DNA of 64,000 bases from Prescottella equi (GTDB lineage: Bacteria > Actinomycetota > Actinomycetes > Mycobacteriales > Mycobacteriaceae), in assembly GCF_020171745.1 (NCBI RefSeq), contig NZ_JAIVAH010000015.1, positions 1-64,000 of the forward strand, read 5' to 3'. Below, piece after piece: positions 51,812 through 61,348 of the stretch (the first letter of the stretch is position 1; each line of letters starts with the position of its first letter). The notes beneath the pieces were generated by a model, which saw only the letters and a program-made list of their open reading frames with translations, was not told where the DNA came from and searched no databases. A program made the translations under genes and the position numbers.

Positions 51812-52953
51812 CCGCAACCCCGCCCGCCCCGACCCTGGCCGACGTGATCGGCGCCCTCGAGGCGGCCTACCCGCCGGCGCTGGCCGAGTCGTGGGACTCG
51901 GTGGGGCTGGTGGCCGGCGATCCCGCCGACGAGGTGCGCAAGGTGGTTGTCGCCGTCGACGCGACCGCCGCGGTCGTGGACGAGGCGCTCGCGACCGGCG
52001 CCCAGCTGCTGCTGGTGCACCACCCGTTGCTGCTGCGCGGCGTGGACACCGTCGGCGCGCATACCCCGAAGGGCGCGCTGCTGCACCGGCTGATCCGCGG
52101 TGGCTGCGCGCTCTACAGCGCCCACACCAATGCCGATCGCGCCGACCCCGGCGTCTCCGACGCGCTCGCCGGTGCGCTGGGCCTGGTCGCGACCCGCCCG
52201 CTGATCCCGATCCCCGACACCGTCACCGACAAGTGGGTGGTGATGGTGCCGACCACCGACACCGCTCGGGTACGTGACGCGCTGTTCGCGGCCGGCGCCG
52301 GCGAGCTCGGCGACTACCGGGAATGCAGCTGGACGGTGACCGGGGACGGCCAGTTTCGGCCGCTTCCGGGCGCGACGCCCACGCTCGGCGAGGTCGGCGA
52401 GGTGGAGGCGGTGCGCGAGGACCGCGTCGAGGTGATCGCGCCGCGCAGGTCGCGGGCCCGGATCCTGGCGGCGCTGCGGGCCGCGCATCCGTACGAGGAA
52501 CCGGCCTTCGACGTGTTCGAGACCGCGGACTTCCCGGGCAGCCGCGGGCTGGGCCGCATCGGCGAGCTGCCCGAGCCGCAGACACTGCGGGAGTTCACCG
52601 CGCGGGTCGCCGCGGCGCTGCCCCGGACCGAGTGGGGCGTGCGGGCAGCCGGCGACCCCGATCGCGTCGTCCGCACCGTCGCGGTGTGCGGCGGGTCGGG
52701 CGACTCGCTGCTCGACACGGTGTCCGGCCTCGGCGCCGACGTCTACGTCACCGCGGACCTGCGGCACCACCCGGCCGACGAGCACCTGCGCCGGGGCGGT
52801 CCGGCCCTCGTCGACGTGGCGCACTGGGCCAGCGAACAGCCGTGGTGCGCCCAGGCCAAGAGCGTGCTCGACGCCCGGTTCGGGAGCGTCGACGGATGGG
52901 ACACGCGGGTGACCGAACTGCGCACCGACCCGTGGACCGTCGCCTGCCACTGA
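51808..52953 (+). CDS. Nif3-like dinuclear metal centre protein
   Basis: A 381-residue Nif3/YqfO family protein with two halves of the metal-binding NIF3 domain around an inserted PII-like CutA domain (about residues 130-230). Metal ligands include the His-His pair in [11 protein letters not shown] (His71-72) and the C-terminal [14 protein letters not shown]. Proposed to be a GTP cyclohydrolase I type 2-like or regulatory metal protein; function unclear. It is downstream of and coupled to the CobC-like gene (Rv2230c position). Confidence 0.9.
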   Translation: MTATPPAPTLADVIGALEAAYPPALAESWDSVGLVAGDPADEVRKVVVAVDATAAVVDEALATGAQLLLVHHPLLLRGVDTVGAHTPKGALLHRLIRGGCALYSAHTNADRADPGVSDALAGALGLVATRPLIPIPDTVTDKWVVMVPTTDTARVRDALFAAGAGELGDYRECSWTVTGDGQFRPLPGATPTLGEVGEVEAVREDRVEVIAPRRSRARILAALRAAHPYEEPAFDVFETADFPGSRGLGRIGELPEPQTLREFTARVAAALPRTEWGVRAAGDPDRVVRTVAVCGGSGDSLLDTVSGLGADVYVTADLRHHPADEHLRRGGPALVDVAHWASEQPWCAQAKSVLDARFGSVDGWDTRVTELRTDPWTVACH

Positions 52954-53075
52954 CGCGTGCCGCGGCGGGGTGCCCGATGTGGTCGGTGCACCGCGCCGTC
53001 GGGGGTACGGTTGACACCTGATCTCGGCCCGATCGAGAACCGTGACCAACAAGAACACAGCAGGAGCTTCCACGC

Positions 53076-53813
53076 GTGAACGTCGATCCCTCAGTGCAGT
53101 CCAAGCTTCTCCAGCTCGCCGGTGTCGACACCGAGCTGGCACGGCTCGCGCACCGTCGCTCCTCGCTGCCCGAGCAGCAGGAAGTTGAGCGGCTCGAGGC
53201 CGAGCGACTCTCTCGCAAGGACGCTGCCGTGTCCGTGGAGATCGTGCTCGACGATCTGGACCGCGACATCAAGAAGCTCGAGGGTGAGGTCGACGCGGTC
53301 CGTCAGCGCGAGACGCGGGACCGCAAGCTGCTCGAGGGTGGCACGCTGGCCCCGAAGCAGCTGTCCGAGCTGCAGCACGAGCTCGGCAGCCTGGAGCGTC
53401 GGCAGAGCGTCCTCGAGGACGAGCTGCTCGAGGTGATGGAGCGCCGCGAGGCATCGCAGGCCGACCACGACCACGCGGGCGCGCGCCTGACCCAGGTCGA
53501 GGACGAACTGATCGACGCCGAGCGCCGCCGCGACGACGCCGTCGCCGATCTCGACAAGGCCCAGGAACGCTGCGACACCGACCGCTCCGGTCTGGTCGGG
53601 CTGTTCCCCGACGACCTCCTCGCGATCTACGAGAAGCAGCGCAGCGAGCGCGGTGTCGGTGCGGCGCTGCTGCAGGCCCGCCGCTGCGGCGCGTGCCGCA
53701 TCGAGATCGACCGCGGCGAGCTGGCCCGCATCGCCGCGACCCCCGCCGATGTCGTCGTCCGGTGCCCCGAGTGCAGCGCAATCATGGTGCGCACCAAGGA
53801 ATCCGGTCTGTGA
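53076..53813 (+). CDS. Coiled-coil protein with C4-type zinc ribbon (Rv2229c-like)
   Basis: A 245-residue protein. Residues 10-180 form a long antiparallel coiled coil with repeated charged heptads (VEIVLDDLDRDIKKLEGEV and neighbours), and residues 200-240 a C4 zinc ribbon (CGAC ... CPEC). The family (zf-RING_7) resembles nucleic-acid-binding adaptor proteins. The GTG is preceded by AGCAGGAGC. Its stop overlaps the RNase H gene start, so a joint role in nucleic-acid metabolism is plausible. Confidence 0.92.
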   Translation: MNVDPSVQSKLLQLAGVDTELARLAHRRSSLPEQQEVERLEAERLSRKDAAVSVEIVLDDLDRDIKKLEGEVDAVRQRETRDRKLLEGGTLAPKQLSELQHELGSLERRQSVLEDELLEVMERREASQADHDHAGARLTQVEDELIDAERRRDDAVADLDKAQERCDTDRSGLVGLFPDDLLAIYEKQRSERGVGAALLQARRCGACRIEIDRGELARIAATPADVVVRCPECSAIMVRTKESGL

Positions 53814-54943
53814 CTTCTGACCGGGTCGTCGTCGAGGCCGACGGCGGATCGCGCGGCAATCCCGGCCCGGCGGGCTACGGCGCCGTGGTGTTCGACGCCG
53901 CCCGCGGCCGGGTGCTCGCCGAACGGCGCGAGTTCCTCGGCGTGGCCACCAACAATGTCGCCGAGTACCGCGGACTGATCGCGGGGCTGACCGCCGCCCG
54001 GGACCTCGGCGCGCACGAGGTGGACGTTCGGATGGACTCCAAGCTCGTGGTCGAGCAGATGTCGGGGCGCTGGAAGATCAAGCACCCGGACATGATTCCG
54101 CTCGCGCAGCGCGCGCGGGACGTGGCCGACGGGTTCGCGCACGTGAGCTACACGTGGATCCCGCGGGCCGAGAACTCGCACGCCGACCGCCTCGCCAACG
54201 AGGCGATGGACGGCGAGGACGCCATGACGTCCGGGTTCGCTGGGGCCGACGCGGCACCCGAACCCGAGACTGCGCCCGAACCGGCCACCGAGACGGCCGC
54301 CACGGCGTCGCCCGGCTGGACCGGCGCCATGGGCGCGCCCACGCGCATGCTGCTGCTGCGGCACGGCCAGACCGAACTGTCCGTCGAACGTCGCTACTCG
54401 GGCCGAGGCAACCCGCCGCTCACCGCGTTCGGGCGCGCTCAGGCGCAGTCGGCGGCGCAGCGTCTCGCCGACAAGGGTGCGATCGCCGCGGTGGTGTCGT
54501 CGCCGCTCGGCCGGGCCCGCGAGACCGCCGCCGCCGCGGCCGACGCGCTCGGTCTGCCGGTCACCGTCCACGACGGCCTGACCGAGACCGACTTCGGTAA
54601 GTGGGAGGGGCTGACGTTCACCGAAGCCCAGCAGCGCGACCCCGAGCTGCACACCCGCTGGCTTTCGGACACCTCGGTGCGCCCGCCGGAGGGCGAGAGC
54701 TTCGACGAGGTCCGGGCGCGGATCGAGGCGGCCCGGGACGACCTGACGGCGTCGTACGCGGGCGCCAACATCCTGGTCGTGACCCACGTGACGCCGATCA
54801 AGACGCTGCTACAGCTGGCGCTCGACGTCGGGCCGTCACTGCTGTTCCGGTTGCACCTGGATCTGGCGTCGCTGAGCATCGCCGAGTTCTACCCGGACGG
54901 CGGCTCGTCGGTCCGGCTGGTCAACGATACGTCGCACTTGTAG
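53810..54943 (+). CDS. Bifunctional RNase H/acid phosphatase
   Basis: A 377-residue fusion. Residues 1-140 are a type I RNase H with catalytic Asp11 (EADGGSRGNPGPAG), Glu in NNVAEYRGLIAG, Asp in RMDSKLVVEQ and Asp in NSHADRLANE. A Pro/Glu/Ala linker (about 150-170) joins a histidine phosphatase domain with LLLRHGQTELS (about 178) and VTHVTPIK. The same fusion is known as Rv2228c. It removes RNA from RNA-DNA hybrids and has a phosphatase that acts on alpha-ribazole-like phosphates in related organisms. Its 3' end overlaps a convergent gene. Confidence 0.94.
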   Translation: MTSDRVVVEADGGSRGNPGPAGYGAVVFDAARGRVLAERREFLGVATNNVAEYRGLIAGLTAARDLGAHEVDVRMDSKLVVEQMSGRWKIKHPDMIPLAQRARDVADGFAHVSYTWIPRAENSHADRLANEAMDGEDAMTSGFAGADAAPEPETAPEPATETAATASPGWTGAMGAPTRMLLLRHGQTELSVERRYSGRGNPPLTAFGRAQAQSAAQRLADKGAIAAVVSSPLGRARETAAAAADALGLPVTVHDGLTETDFGKWEGLTFTEAQQRDPELHTRWLSDTSVRPPEGESFDEVRARIEAARDDLTASYAGANILVVTHVTPIKTLLQLALDVGPSLLFRLHLDLASLSIAEFYPDGGSSVRLVNDTSHL

Positions 54944-55376
54944 GACCGTCGTCGTGCCGCGGCAGCACGACACCGAGGAACACCAGCACGACGCCGGCGA
55001 CGAGGTGGAGCCAGCTCGAGGCGTAGTTGATCGACATGAAGTTCGACGCCGTCTCGGGCTGGATCACCAGTCCGTACACGGCCAACATGACCGAGACCAG
55101 GCCGCTGGCGATGAGGAACATCTCCGCGGTGGCCAGCTTGCGCGACATCGCCAGCCCGATGACCCCACTGGTGATGTGCGCGACGTTGTGCAGGACCGAC
55201 ACCTCCATCAGACCCAGCATGCGGGCGCCCGTTCCGGGGCCGGCCCACGCGATGTCGTCGACGCCGGACGTGACACCCGGAACGAAACCGAGCAGTCCGA
55301 TCGCGATCAGGCCGGCCGCGACGACGGTCGTGGCGAGTTGGGTCGTCGTCCGGGCGAGGCCTTCGGGCTCGTCCAT
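54921..55376 (-). CDS. DUF4383 membrane protein
   Basis: A 151-residue protein with four transmembrane helices (about residues 14-33, 55-77, 87-107 and 117-138), matching DUF4383 (GLLGFVPGVTSG, VSVLHNVAHITSGVIGL). The family is widespread in actinobacteria and of unknown function. Its last 23 bases overlap the 3' end of the RNase H/phosphatase gene on the other strand. The ATG follows GGAGGTGG. Confidence 0.86.
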   Translation of the reverse strand: MDEPEGLARTTTQLATTVVAAGLIAIGLLGFVPGVTSGVDDIAWAGPGTGARMLGLMEVSVLHNVAHITSGVIGLAMSRKLATAEMFLIASGLVSVMLAVYGLVIQPETASNFMSINYASSWLHLVAGVVLVFLGVVLPRHDDGPTSATYR

Positions 55377-55689
55377 CGATTCCACCTCCGGTGGCCACAT
55401 GGTTGCTCGACTCCCGGCTACCCATTCTCCCTGTACTCCCACCCGGTGGGCATCCGATTGGATTACGGATGGACGGCAGGCGTAACCTCGTCCGCTGTGA
55501 ACGCCATGCTGACCTGTCGCCGTTATGTCGACAACTGTCTGCAGGCGAGCGCGGTCTGTCGCCACTGACATCCGGTCGACCCCTCGAGTCCCGGATCGGC
55601 TCGATTTCCCCGAGCCTGCCGTGCGTCCCTCTTCGGTCGCGCGCGTCGTCGCGTGCCGCCGTCTCCACATCTCCACCCGAAAGGCCCTC
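55377..55689. promoter_or_regulatory. Divergent intergenic region upstream of the dicarboxylate symporter
   Basis: Gene-free 313 bases between the DUF4383 gene and the dicarboxylate symporter. It should hold promoters for both. No long dyad or RNA gene was recognised. The symporter start at 55690 has only a weak AAGG ribosome-binding site. Confidence 0.45.
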
Positions 55690-57072
55690 ATGTCGGCCCC
55701 CACCCTCGACGCGCCTCGGCGCGCCCTGCCCAAATGGGCAACCTCGTTCGGCCCGCAGATCGTCGCCGGTCTGATCCTCGGCGTCGTCATCGGACTGATC
55801 GCCCGTGCCATGCCCGACGCCGCCGACGGCCACGAGAACTGGCTGGTCGGTACCGTCAAGACGATCGGCTCGAGCTACGTTGCGCTGCTCACCGTCGCCG
55901 TGATTCCGCTGATCTTCACCGCGATCGTCAGTTCCATCGCGAATCTGCGCAACGTCGCGAATGCCGCCCGGCTCGCGGTGCAGACGCTGCTGTGGTTCGC
56001 GATCACGGCGTTCATCGCGGTGCTGGTCGGCATCGTCGTCGGCCTGATCACGCAGCCCGGCGCCAACACCACGGTCGACGCCACCAAGGCGACCGAGCCC
56101 AAGACCGGCGGCTCGTGGTGGGCATTCCTCACCGGTCTGGTGCCGCAGAACTTCCTCGGCCTCGGCGCCAAGACCACCGTCGCCGGTGACGCCGCGTCAG
56201 GGTTCTCGGCGACCACGTCGCTGAGCTTCAACGTGCTGCAGCTGCTCGTCGTCGCGATCGCGATCGGCATCGCCGCCCTCAAGGTCGGCGAGAAGGCCGA
56301 GCCGTTCCTGAACTTCAACGCCGCACTTCTCGCGATCGTGCAGAAGGTGCTGTGGTGGATCATCCGCCTCGCCCCGATCGGCACCGCGGCCCTGATCGCC
56401 AAGGCCGTCGCCACGTACGGCTGGGACGCGATCGGTCAGCTCGGCGTGTTCACCATCGCGGTGTACATCGGCCTGGCGATCGTGTTCTTCGTCGTGTACC
56501 CGATCCTCATCCGCGTGCACGGACTGTCGGTGAAGAACTTCTACTCCGGAGTGTGGCCGGCCACGCAGCTCGGTTTCGTCTCCCGCTCCTCGATCGGCAC
56601 GCTGCCGCTCACCGAGCGGGTCACCGAACGCAACCTCGGTGTGCCGCGCGAGTACGCGTCGTTCGCGGTGCCGCTCGGCGCGACCACCAAGATGGATGGC
56701 TGCGCGGCCGTGTACCCGGCAATCGCGGCGATCTTCGTCGCGCAGTTCTACGGCATCGACCTGAGCGTCACCGACTACCTGCTCATCGTCGTGGTGTCGG
56801 TGATCGGTTCGGCCGCCACCGCCGGCACCACCGGTGCCACCGTCATGCTCACCCTGACGCTGTCGACGCTGGGCCTGCCGCTGGCCGGTGTCGGTCTGCT
56901 GCTCGCCGTCGAGCCGATCGTCGACATGGGTCGCACCGCGCTCAACGTCACCGGCCAGGCGCTGGTCCCGACGATCGTCGCCAAGCGGGAGGGCATCCTG
57001 GACGAGGAGCTGTACAACGCGCCGCGTCAGGGCGATCCGTTCGCCGACGAATCGCTCGAACCGGCCCGCTGA
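55690..57072 (+). CDS. Dicarboxylate/amino acid:cation symporter (DAACS)
   Basis: A 460-residue symporter of the DAACS (GltP/DctA) family, importing C4-dicarboxylates or acidic amino acids with H+ or Na+. It has about eight helices and two re-entrant loops. The signature SSIGTLPLT (first hairpin, about residue 300), TTKMDGCAAVYPA and the NVTGQALV segment near the end (about residue 420) are visible. The GPQIVAGLILGVVIGL start is typical. The substrate is not determinable from sequence. Confidence 0.92.
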   Translation: MSAPTLDAPRRALPKWATSFGPQIVAGLILGVVIGLIARAMPDAADGHENWLVGTVKTIGSSYVALLTVAVIPLIFTAIVSSIANLRNVANAARLAVQTLLWFAITAFIAVLVGIVVGLITQPGANTTVDATKATEPKTGGSWWAFLTGLVPQNFLGLGAKTTVAGDAASGFSATTSLSFNVLQLLVVAIAIGIAALKVGEKAEPFLNFNAALLAIVQKVLWWIIRLAPIGTAALIAKAVATYGWDAIGQLGVFTIAVYIGLAIVFFVVYPILIRVHGLSVKNFYSGVWPATQLGFVSRSSIGTLPLTERVTERNLGVPREYASFAVPLGATTKMDGCAAVYPAIAAIFVAQFYGIDLSVTDYLLIVVVSVIGSAATAGTTGATVMLTLTLSTLGLPLAGVGLLLAVEPIVDMGRTALNVTGQALVPTIVAKREGILDEELYNAPRQGDPFADESLEPAR

Positions 57073-57078
57073 TCCCGG

Positions 57079-58326
57079 TCACAGGACCAGCCACAGCACC
57101 GTCGTCGCAGCGACGACGGTGAGGGGCGTGGTCGCCAGCCCGAGCTTGGTGAACGTGCCGAGCTCGGGCCGGCACCCGGCGGCCGCCGCGACGCGGCGCC
57201 ACAGCATGGTCGCGAGCGAACCGACATAGGTGAGGTTGGGGCCGAGGTTCACCCCGATCAGCAGCGCCAGCACCAACCCGGTGGGCGCCGACGGCCCGAG
57301 CGCCGCGAGCAGCAGCAGCGTCGCCGGCAGATTGTTGAGCAGATTCGCCGCGACCGCCGCGACGAGCGCCACCGTGAGCATCTCCGCTAGGCCGGCGTCG
57401 TCGGGCAGCAGAGCACCGATCCAGTCTCCGATGGGGCCGGATGCGACCCCGGCGACCACGACGCCGAGTGCGAGCACGAACGCGCAGAACCACAGGTCCG
57501 CCGCGAACAGCATGCGCCGCGGCGTCGTGCGGCCGTCCCGCAGCGCGGGGACCGCCAGCACCAGTGCGCCCGCCGCGGCCACCCAGCCGGGAGCGATCCC
57601 GACCAGGCCACCGACCGTGAAGCCGAGCAGCGTCGCAGCCAGCACCGCCAGCGTCGCGACCGGCGCGGGGCCGACCTCGGGCGGGGGAGTCGGTGCGGCC
57701 GTCGTATCCGGCGTGGCCAGGTCGGAGCGGAAGAAGATCCGGAACACCGCCCATTCAAGGGCGATCGTCACCACCCAGGGCAGTGCCATCACCGCCGTGA
57801 AGTGAACGAACGTCAGTCCGGTCGCGGAGAACGCGATCAGGTTCGTCAGGTTCGACACCGGCAGCAGCGTCGACGCCGAATTCGACAGGTGGGCGGTGGC
57901 GTACGCGTGCGGCCGGGCCGACAGGCCGAGTGAGCGGGCCGCACGGATCACGACGGGCGTCAGCAGCACCACCGTCGCGTCGAGGCTGAGGACTGCGGTC
58001 GTGACCGCCGCGACCGCGAACACCGCCGCGAGCAGCCGCCCGGGACCGCGTGTGCCGTCGCGCGTGAGGATCCCGGCCACCCAGGCGAAGACGCCCGCCG
58101 CGTCCGCCAGGTGCGCGAGGACGAGGATCGCCGCGAGGAACCCGACCGTCGGAGCCAACGCGGTGATCTCCGACCACGCCTGCGCCGGCGTCACGACGCC
58201 GATCCCGACCGCCAGCACAGCGGCGGGGGCCGCCACGACGATCTCGGGGAGGCCCCGCGGGCGCACGATCGCGAAGACCAGCACCGCGGCCACGAGCACG
58301 ACCGCCGCGATCGGGAGCGCGTTCAC
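57079..58326 (-). CDS. ArsB/NhaD-type ion transporter (SLC13-like)
   Basis: A 415-residue polytopic membrane protein of the ion transporter superfamily (ArsB/NhaD/CitM). It has about 11 helices, and characteristic SLDATVVLLTPVVI (about residue 105), SNSASTLLPVSNLTNLI (about 140) and NNLPATLLLLAALG / GVNLGPNLTYVGSLATMLW (about 330-370) motifs. The GTG overlaps the stop of the upstream DUF1697 gene. Substrate could be arsenite, Na+ or an organic acid; no ars genes are adjacent. Confidence 0.88.
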   Translation of the reverse strand: MNALPIAAVVLVAAVLVFAIVRPRGLPEIVVAAPAAVLAVGIGVVTPAQAWSEITALAPTVGFLAAILVLAHLADAAGVFAWVAGILTRDGTRGPGRLLAAVFAVAAVTTAVLSLDATVVLLTPVVIRAARSLGLSARPHAYATAHLSNSASTLLPVSNLTNLIAFSATGLTFVHFTAVMALPWVVTIALEWAVFRIFFRSDLATPDTTAAPTPPPEVGPAPVATLAVLAATLLGFTVGGLVGIAPGWVAAAGALVLAVPALRDGRTTPRRMLFAADLWFCAFVLALGVVVAGVASGPIGDWIGALLPDDAGLAEMLTVALVAAVAANLLNNLPATLLLLAALGPSAPTGLVLALLIGVNLGPNLTYVGSLATMLWRRVAAAAGCRPELGTFTKLGLATTPLTVVAATTVLWLVL

Positions 58327-58850
58327 TTCAGGAGCTTCACCAGTGTGCGCAGGTTCCGGGTGGTGGTGACCGCCTTGAGTTTCGGCTTGCCGGTGTTCTT
58401 GCCGAAGCTGCTCTTCAGTGTCATCCCGCGCTCGACCTCCCAGTACAGGACGCCGTCCCCGGCCGCGATCCGTTCGACGTCCGGGTCCAGCGTCTCCTTG
58501 GCTTCGAGCAACCCGCCCAGCACCGACGGGTCCGCCGTGAACATCACGTACGGATGCCAGCCCTCGCGCTCGGGATCGAACGGATACGACTCGACGATGC
58601 TCGCCACCGTGGCGGTGTCGAGCACGAACACCCACGCCTCGTACCCGAAGGCCTTCCGGAGCGCGGCCTCGATGGTCGCTTTCAGACCCGCGACGTCCGT
58701 CGAGTCCGAGGAGAACAGCACGTTGCCCGACGCGAGGACCGTCTTCACGTCGTCGAATTCGAGGTCGACGAAGACCTGGCGCAGGTCGGCCATCTTGATG
58801 TTGATACCGCCGACGTTGATTCCTCGCAGAAGTGCCACGTAACGCGTCAT
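58323..58850 (-). CDS. DUF1697 family protein
   Basis: A 175-residue soluble protein of the DUF1697 family (YVALLRGINVGGINIKMADLR, VKTVLASGNVLFSS, and the C-terminal KNTGKPKLKAVTTTRNLRTL). The family is common and uncharacterised. Its stop overlaps the transporter gene start, and its start faces rnpB across about 70 bases. Confidence 0.87.
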   Translation of the reverse strand: MTRYVALLRGINVGGINIKMADLRQVFVDLEFDDVKTVLASGNVLFSSDSTDVAGLKATIEAALRKAFGYEAWVFVLDTATVASIVESYPFDPEREGWHPYVMFTADPSVLGGLLEAKETLDPDVERIAAGDGVLYWEVERGMTLKSSFGKNTGKPKLKAVTTTRNLRTLVKLLK

Positions 58851-58921
58851 GGCGCGACGATAGTGCGGGGCACCGACACCGCGGGTTCGGACACGGCGAC
58901 CGCACCCAGTAGTCTTGTCGT

Positions 58922-59354
58922 GCGGACGAGTTGGCTGGGCGGCCGCGGCTACGGGAACCGACATCGTCGCGGTGTCAGGCCCGGGGCCGAGGAAAGTCCG
59001 GACTCCACAGAGCAGGGCGGTTGCTAACGGCAACCCGAGGTGACTCGCGGGACAGTGCCACAGAAAACAGACCGCCGGCGCTCAGGCGTCGGTGAGGGTG
59101 AAAAGGTGCGGTAAGAGCGCACCAGCGCCCCGGGTGACCGGGGCGGCTAGGTAAACCCCGCCCGGAGCAAGGTCGAAGGCCGCACCGATGTCCTCCGGGA
59201 CGACGGTGCGGCTGCGCAGGTGTTCGAGGGCTGCTCGCCCGAGCCTGCGGGTGGACCGCTCGAGGTACCCGGCAACGGTGTGCCCAGATGGATGGTCGCT
59301 ACCCGGCGCGCAAGCGGCGGGGACAGGATCCGGCTTACACGCCAACTCGTCCGC
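58922..59354 (+). ncRNA. rnpB: RNase P RNA (bacterial type A)
   Basis: The catalytic RNA of RNase P, which cuts 5' leaders from tRNA precursors. The conserved core is visible: GAGGAAAGTCCGGACTCCACAG, the ACAGAAAACAGACCGCC region, GGTGAAAAGGTGCGGTAAGAG and the 3' GACAGGATCCGGCTTACA. The ends GCGGACGAGTTGGC and GCCAACTCGTCCGC pair as helix P1. Length is about 433 bases. A strong terminator follows at 59368. Confidence 0.95.
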
Positions 59355-59367
59355 CCACACGCCGATA

Positions 59368-59405
59368 CGAGAAAGGCCCCCGGTACATACCGGGGGCCTT
59401 TCTCG
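59368..59405. terminator. Bidirectional terminator of rnpB and the facing small gene
   Basis: An 18-bp perfect stem (59368-59385 with 59388-59405) lies 14 bases after rnpB. On the minus strand it also lies 10 bases after the stop of the 35-residue gene. Confidence 0.92.
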
Positions 59406-59414
59406 TTGTCTGTC

Positions 59415-59522
59415 CTACTGGAAGTGGCCACCGATCGGGTTGATCATGAGCAGCTTGGCCCAGTACTCGGCGCCGGCCTGGCCGAGGTAGGGAAGAAGCG
59501 TGTCGAAGATGATGTAGGACAT
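59415..59522 (-). CDS. Small 35-residue protein gene facing rnpB
   Basis: The minus strand encodes a 35-residue peptide beginning MSYIIFDTLLPYLGQAGAE and ending NPIGGHFQ, hydrophobic in the first half. A CGGAG ribosome-binding site lies 7 bases before the ATG, and the rnpB-proximal hairpin serves as its terminator. These surroundings argue for a real gene. The peptide has a hydrophobic, amphipathic character and could be membrane-associated. No family was recognised. Confidence 0.6.
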   Translation of the reverse strand: MSYIIFDTLLPYLGQAGAEYWAKLLMINPIGGHFQ

Positions 59523-59727
59523 GCGGGGCTCCGATCTGTGACGCCAGCGCGTCGAAACTGGGGTGACGCGAGGCGTCGGCCAAAATGCGCGGTACGCGCA
59601 GAGATTAGCAGTCGGCGTCGGATTGTCACAGACCTACGTCCGGGACTTCGCCACGAAGCCATGTCCCCCTCACGCGCCGATCACGGATGGCGTGGTGGCG
59701 GTGCGCCTCGCGAGGCACACTGAGGGA

Positions 59728-59913
59728 ATGAGCGACGACGACAAGCAGTGGTACTTCAGCCTCAGCGACGGATCGGTGACCCAGGGCAAGGCGGCCAACG
59801 TCTTCGATCGGATGGGGCCGTATCCGGACCGGGAGAGCGCCGAGCGGGCGCTGCAGACCGCGGCCGAACGGAACAAGGCCGCGGACGACGCGGACGACGA
59901 GTGGAACGCCTGA
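59728..59913 (+). CDS. Small SPOR-like hypothetical protein
   Basis: A 61-residue acidic protein (WYFSLSDGSVTQGKAANVFDRMGPYPDRESAERAL) with the WYFSL...G...YPDRESAERAL pattern of small actinobacterial SPOR-like proteins. The ATG follows TGAGGGA. It precedes the ribonuclease gene with a possible short overlap. Function unknown. Confidence 0.75.
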   Translation: MSDDDKQWYFSLSDGSVTQGKAANVFDRMGPYPDRESAERALQTAAERNKAADDADDEWNA

Positions 59914-59945
59914 CCGACACCCCTCGGACACCCCGGTCCGTCGGC

Positions 59946-61346
59946 ATGGCCCGGGTGACCGCCCGTGGCGTCGACTTCCGCTCGGTCCGAGCCGAATTCG
60001 CGCTCGAGGAGGAGTTCTCCGCGACCGTACTCGCCGAGGTGGCGGCCGCCGAGGACGCCTGGCTCGGCGAGCGCGCGGTCCGGACGGCGCTGCCGTTGGT
60101 GACGATCGACCCGCCGGGTTCTATGGATCTGGACCAGGCGCTGCATCTCGAGCGCACCGCGAGCGGGTTCGTCCTGCACTACGCGATCGCCGACGTCGGC
60201 GCGGTGGTCCGGCCGGGCGGCGCCCTGGACCTGGCCGCCCGGGACCGCGGCCAGACCGTCTACCTGCCCGACGGTTCGGTGCCGCTGCATCCGCGGCCGC
60301 TGTCGGAGGGGTCCGCGAGTCTGCTGCCGGACACGACCCGGCCGGCCGCGCTGTGGCGGATCGAACTCGACCACGACGCCCACCCGGTCGAGGCGAGCGT
60401 CGTGCGGGCGCTCGTCCGTTCGGTCGCGCGCTTCGACTACGCCACGGTGCAGGCCGACTCCGAGTCCGGCACGCTGCACCCGTCCATCGCCGCGCTGCCG
60501 GAGTTCGGCCGGTTGCGGGCGGCGGCCGCGCTCGATCGGGGCGCCATCGAACTGCGTCTGCCCGAGCAGCGTGTCGTCGCCGACGGCGACGGCTGGCGGG
60601 TGGAGATCGAACCGCGCACCGAGGCCGACGACTGGAACGCCGAGGTGTCCCTCCTGACCGGAATGTGCGCGGCCCGAATGATGCTCGACGCGGGCGTCGG
60701 CCTGCTCCGGACGATGCCGGCGGCCGCGCCGGGAGCCGTCGAGTCGATGCGCCGCACCGCGGGCGCCCTCGGGGTGCCGTGGACGGACGGTGCCGGGGTC
60801 GGTGCCGTCCTGGCCGGCCTCGATCCGAACACCGCCGCGTCCCTCGTCCTGATGACCGAGGCGACGACACTGCTGCGCGGGGCCGACTACGTCGCGTTCG
60901 ACGGTGAGATCCCCGACGTGGTGGGGCACTCCGGGATCGGCGGCCCGTACGCGCACGTGACGGCGCCGCTGCGCCGACTGTCCGACCGGTTCGCCGCCGA
61001 GGTGTGCCTGGCCGTCTCGGCGGGAGTGGCGGTACCGGACTGGGTGCGGGCCGCGCTCCCTTCGCTGCCGGCGCTGATGCGGACGTCGGACTCGCGGGCG
61101 AACCGGGTCGACAAGGCGTGCGTGGATCTCACCGAGGCCACCCTGCTCGCGGGACGGATCGGGGAGGTGTTCGACGCGACCGTGCTGCGGTCCGCGAACG
61201 GCAAGCGTGGCGCGGAGGTGTTCGTGCCGGCCGTCTCGGTGATCGCCAAGTGCACGGGGGATCCGGCCGAGGGCGACGAGGTGAAGGTTCGGCTGACGCA
61301 GGCCGACGTCGTGGGCCGGTCCGTGCAGTTCACCTTCCCCGCCTGA
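59946..61346 (+). CDS. RNB-domain exoribonuclease
   Basis: A 466-residue RNase II/R-type nuclease reduced to the RNB catalytic domain. The active-site cluster is TIDPPGSMDLDQALHLE (about residue 58-74), with HYAIADVGAVVRPGGALD following and the PYAHVTAPLRRLSDRF block (about 340). Cold-shock and S1 domains are absent apart from a small C-terminal beta region. Start at the ATG 59946 or the GTG 59901, which would overlap the small gene upstream. Confidence 0.88.
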   Translation: MARVTARGVDFRSVRAEFALEEEFSATVLAEVAAAEDAWLGERAVRTALPLVTIDPPGSMDLDQALHLERTASGFVLHYAIADVGAVVRPGGALDLAARDRGQTVYLPDGSVPLHPRPLSEGSASLLPDTTRPAALWRIELDHDAHPVEASVVRALVRSVARFDYATVQADSESGTLHPSIAALPEFGRLRAAAALDRGAIELRLPEQRVVADGDGWRVEIEPRTEADDWNAEVSLLTGMCAARMMLDAGVGLLRTMPAAAPGAVESMRRTAGALGVPWTDGAGVGAVLAGLDPNTAASLVLMTEATTLLRGADYVAFDGEIPDVVGHSGIGGPYAHVTAPLRRLSDRFAAEVCLAVSAGVAVPDWVRAALPSLPALMRTSDSRANRVDKACVDLTEATLLAGRIGEVFDATVLRSANGKRGAEVFVPAVSVIAKCTGDPAEGDEVKVRLTQADVVGRSVQFTFPA

Positions 61347-61348
61347 GG

